5,229 bases of DNA from Sphingomonadaceae bacterium (GTDB taxonomy: Bacteria; Pseudomonadota; Alphaproteobacteria; Sphingomonadales; Sphingomonadaceae): the NCBI GenBank assembly GCA_013821585.1, contig JACDGO010000181.1:1-5229 (forward strand), written 5' to 3'. Positions 4,911-5,229 of this stretch are shown here, one piece after another. The position numbers and the translations under genes are program-made. The notes under the pieces are model-generated. The model saw nothing but the letters and a program-made list of their open reading frames with translations, was not told the origin of the DNA and searched no databases. Numbering within the stretch: position 1 is the first letter of the stretch; every line of letters begins with the position of its first letter.

Positions 4911-5229
4911 ATGGACATCGTGACGCCCGACAGTGAGCACAAAACGCTCGTTTCGCGCCTGCCCGCCGCGATTCGCCCCTTTGCCATGCTCGCGCGGTTC
5001 GACCGGCCGATCGGCTGGTGGCTGCTGTTCTGGCCGTGCGCCTGGGGCGTGTTGCTCGCTGGCGGCTTGCGCGACGATTGGCGGCTGATCGCGTGGATGC
5101 TCGTCGGCGCGATCGCGATGCGGGGGGCGGGGTGCGTCTATAACGACATCGTCGATCGCGATCTCGACGTGAAGGTCGCGCGCACGCGCAGGCGCCCGCT
5201 CGCGAGCGGCGCGGGGAGCGTGGCGGCGG
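4911..5229 (+). CDS. ubiA: 4-hydroxybenzoate polyprenyltransferase, N-terminal part (3' end outside window)
   Basis: The frame from ATG 4911 is open to the window end and shows the first 106 residues of a membrane protein whose family is usually about 290-310 residues. UbiA attaches the polyprenyl chain to 4-hydroxybenzoate in ubiquinone synthesis, in the inner membrane. Visible features are [19 protein letters not shown] (28-46), with the first membrane helix about 34-52 and the second about 57-76. The aspartate-rich prenyl-diphosphate/Mg motif NDxxDxxxD is present as [10 protein letters not shown] (77-86), followed by [11 protein letters not shown] (90-100), the usual RTxxRPLxSG block. The second Asp motif lies outside the window. 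The 25-residue leader before the first conserved block is plausible, but GTG 4920 could be the true start. It is divergent from rsmE, a common neighbour in alphaproteobacteria. Confidence 0.93.
   Translation, partial: MDIVTPDSEHKTLVSRLPAAIRPFAMLARFDRPIGWWLLFWPCAWGVLLAGGLRDDWRLIAWMLVGAIAMRGAGCVYNDIVDRDLDVKVARTRRRPLASGAGSVAA

Noticed and set aside
4264..4923. A 219-aa open frame antisense to rsmE
   Set aside because: It is a shadow of rsmE, which carries all the expected methyltransferase motifs on the other strand.

Overview
The window is high-GC bacterial DNA. The protein sequences and the neighbourhood of ubiA, rsmE and gshA point to an alphaproteobacterium, most likely a sphingomonad (Sphingomonas/Sphingopyxis group). 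This is inferred from remembered family features, not from a database search. No rRNA, tRNA, transposase or CRISPR array was seen.

Left part (1-1019). The 3' end of a hypothetical Ala/Asn-rich protein gene (+, 1-363) converges on a 49-residue membrane protein gene of the lmo0937/DUF5670 type (-, 376-525). The 114 bp upstream of that small gene hold an exact match to the alphaproteobacterial EcfG general-stress promoter (GGAAC-N17-CGTT, 611 to 586, minus strand). A perfect 9-bp hairpin (553-574) would lie in its 5' leader. Beyond it is the C-terminal half of an EAL (c-di-GMP phosphodiesterase) gene (-, stop at 640-642). That gene lacks its N-terminal half, including the EAL motif, and has an apparent one-base deletion.

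Junction (about 1008-1023). The broken EAL gene abuts, head to head, a broken sensor histidine kinase gene (+, about 1012-1500) that keeps only its HATPase_c domain. Both genes have lost their 5' parts at the same place, so this is either a deletion/inversion breakpoint or an assembly chimera. Long open frames that cross this point on either strand are artefacts: each joins a real domain to the antisense of the other.

Right part (1012-5229). The kinase fragment converges on gshA (-, 1497-2870), and the two stop codons share one CTAG. A 109-bp divergent intergenic region separates gshA from a secreted or lipid-anchored surface protein gene with a C-terminal DUF11-like domain (+, 2980-4175), which carries a probable one-base frameshift near 3151-3162. 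That gene overlaps rsmE (-, 4168-4896) tail to tail by 8 bp. The 5' part of ubiA (+, from 4911, running off the window) starts only 14 bp from the rsmE start.

Function. The recognisable core genes are housekeeping: glutathione synthesis (gshA), 16S rRNA m3U1498 methylation (rsmE) and ubiquinone synthesis (ubiA). The surface-protein gene lies in antisense orientation between rsmE and gshA, which are usually adjacent and co-directional in alphaproteobacteria. The strongest new-looking signals are the stress-type promoter with its structured leader on the 49-residue membrane protein gene, and the EAL/kinase junction. I found no clearly undescribed multigene system.
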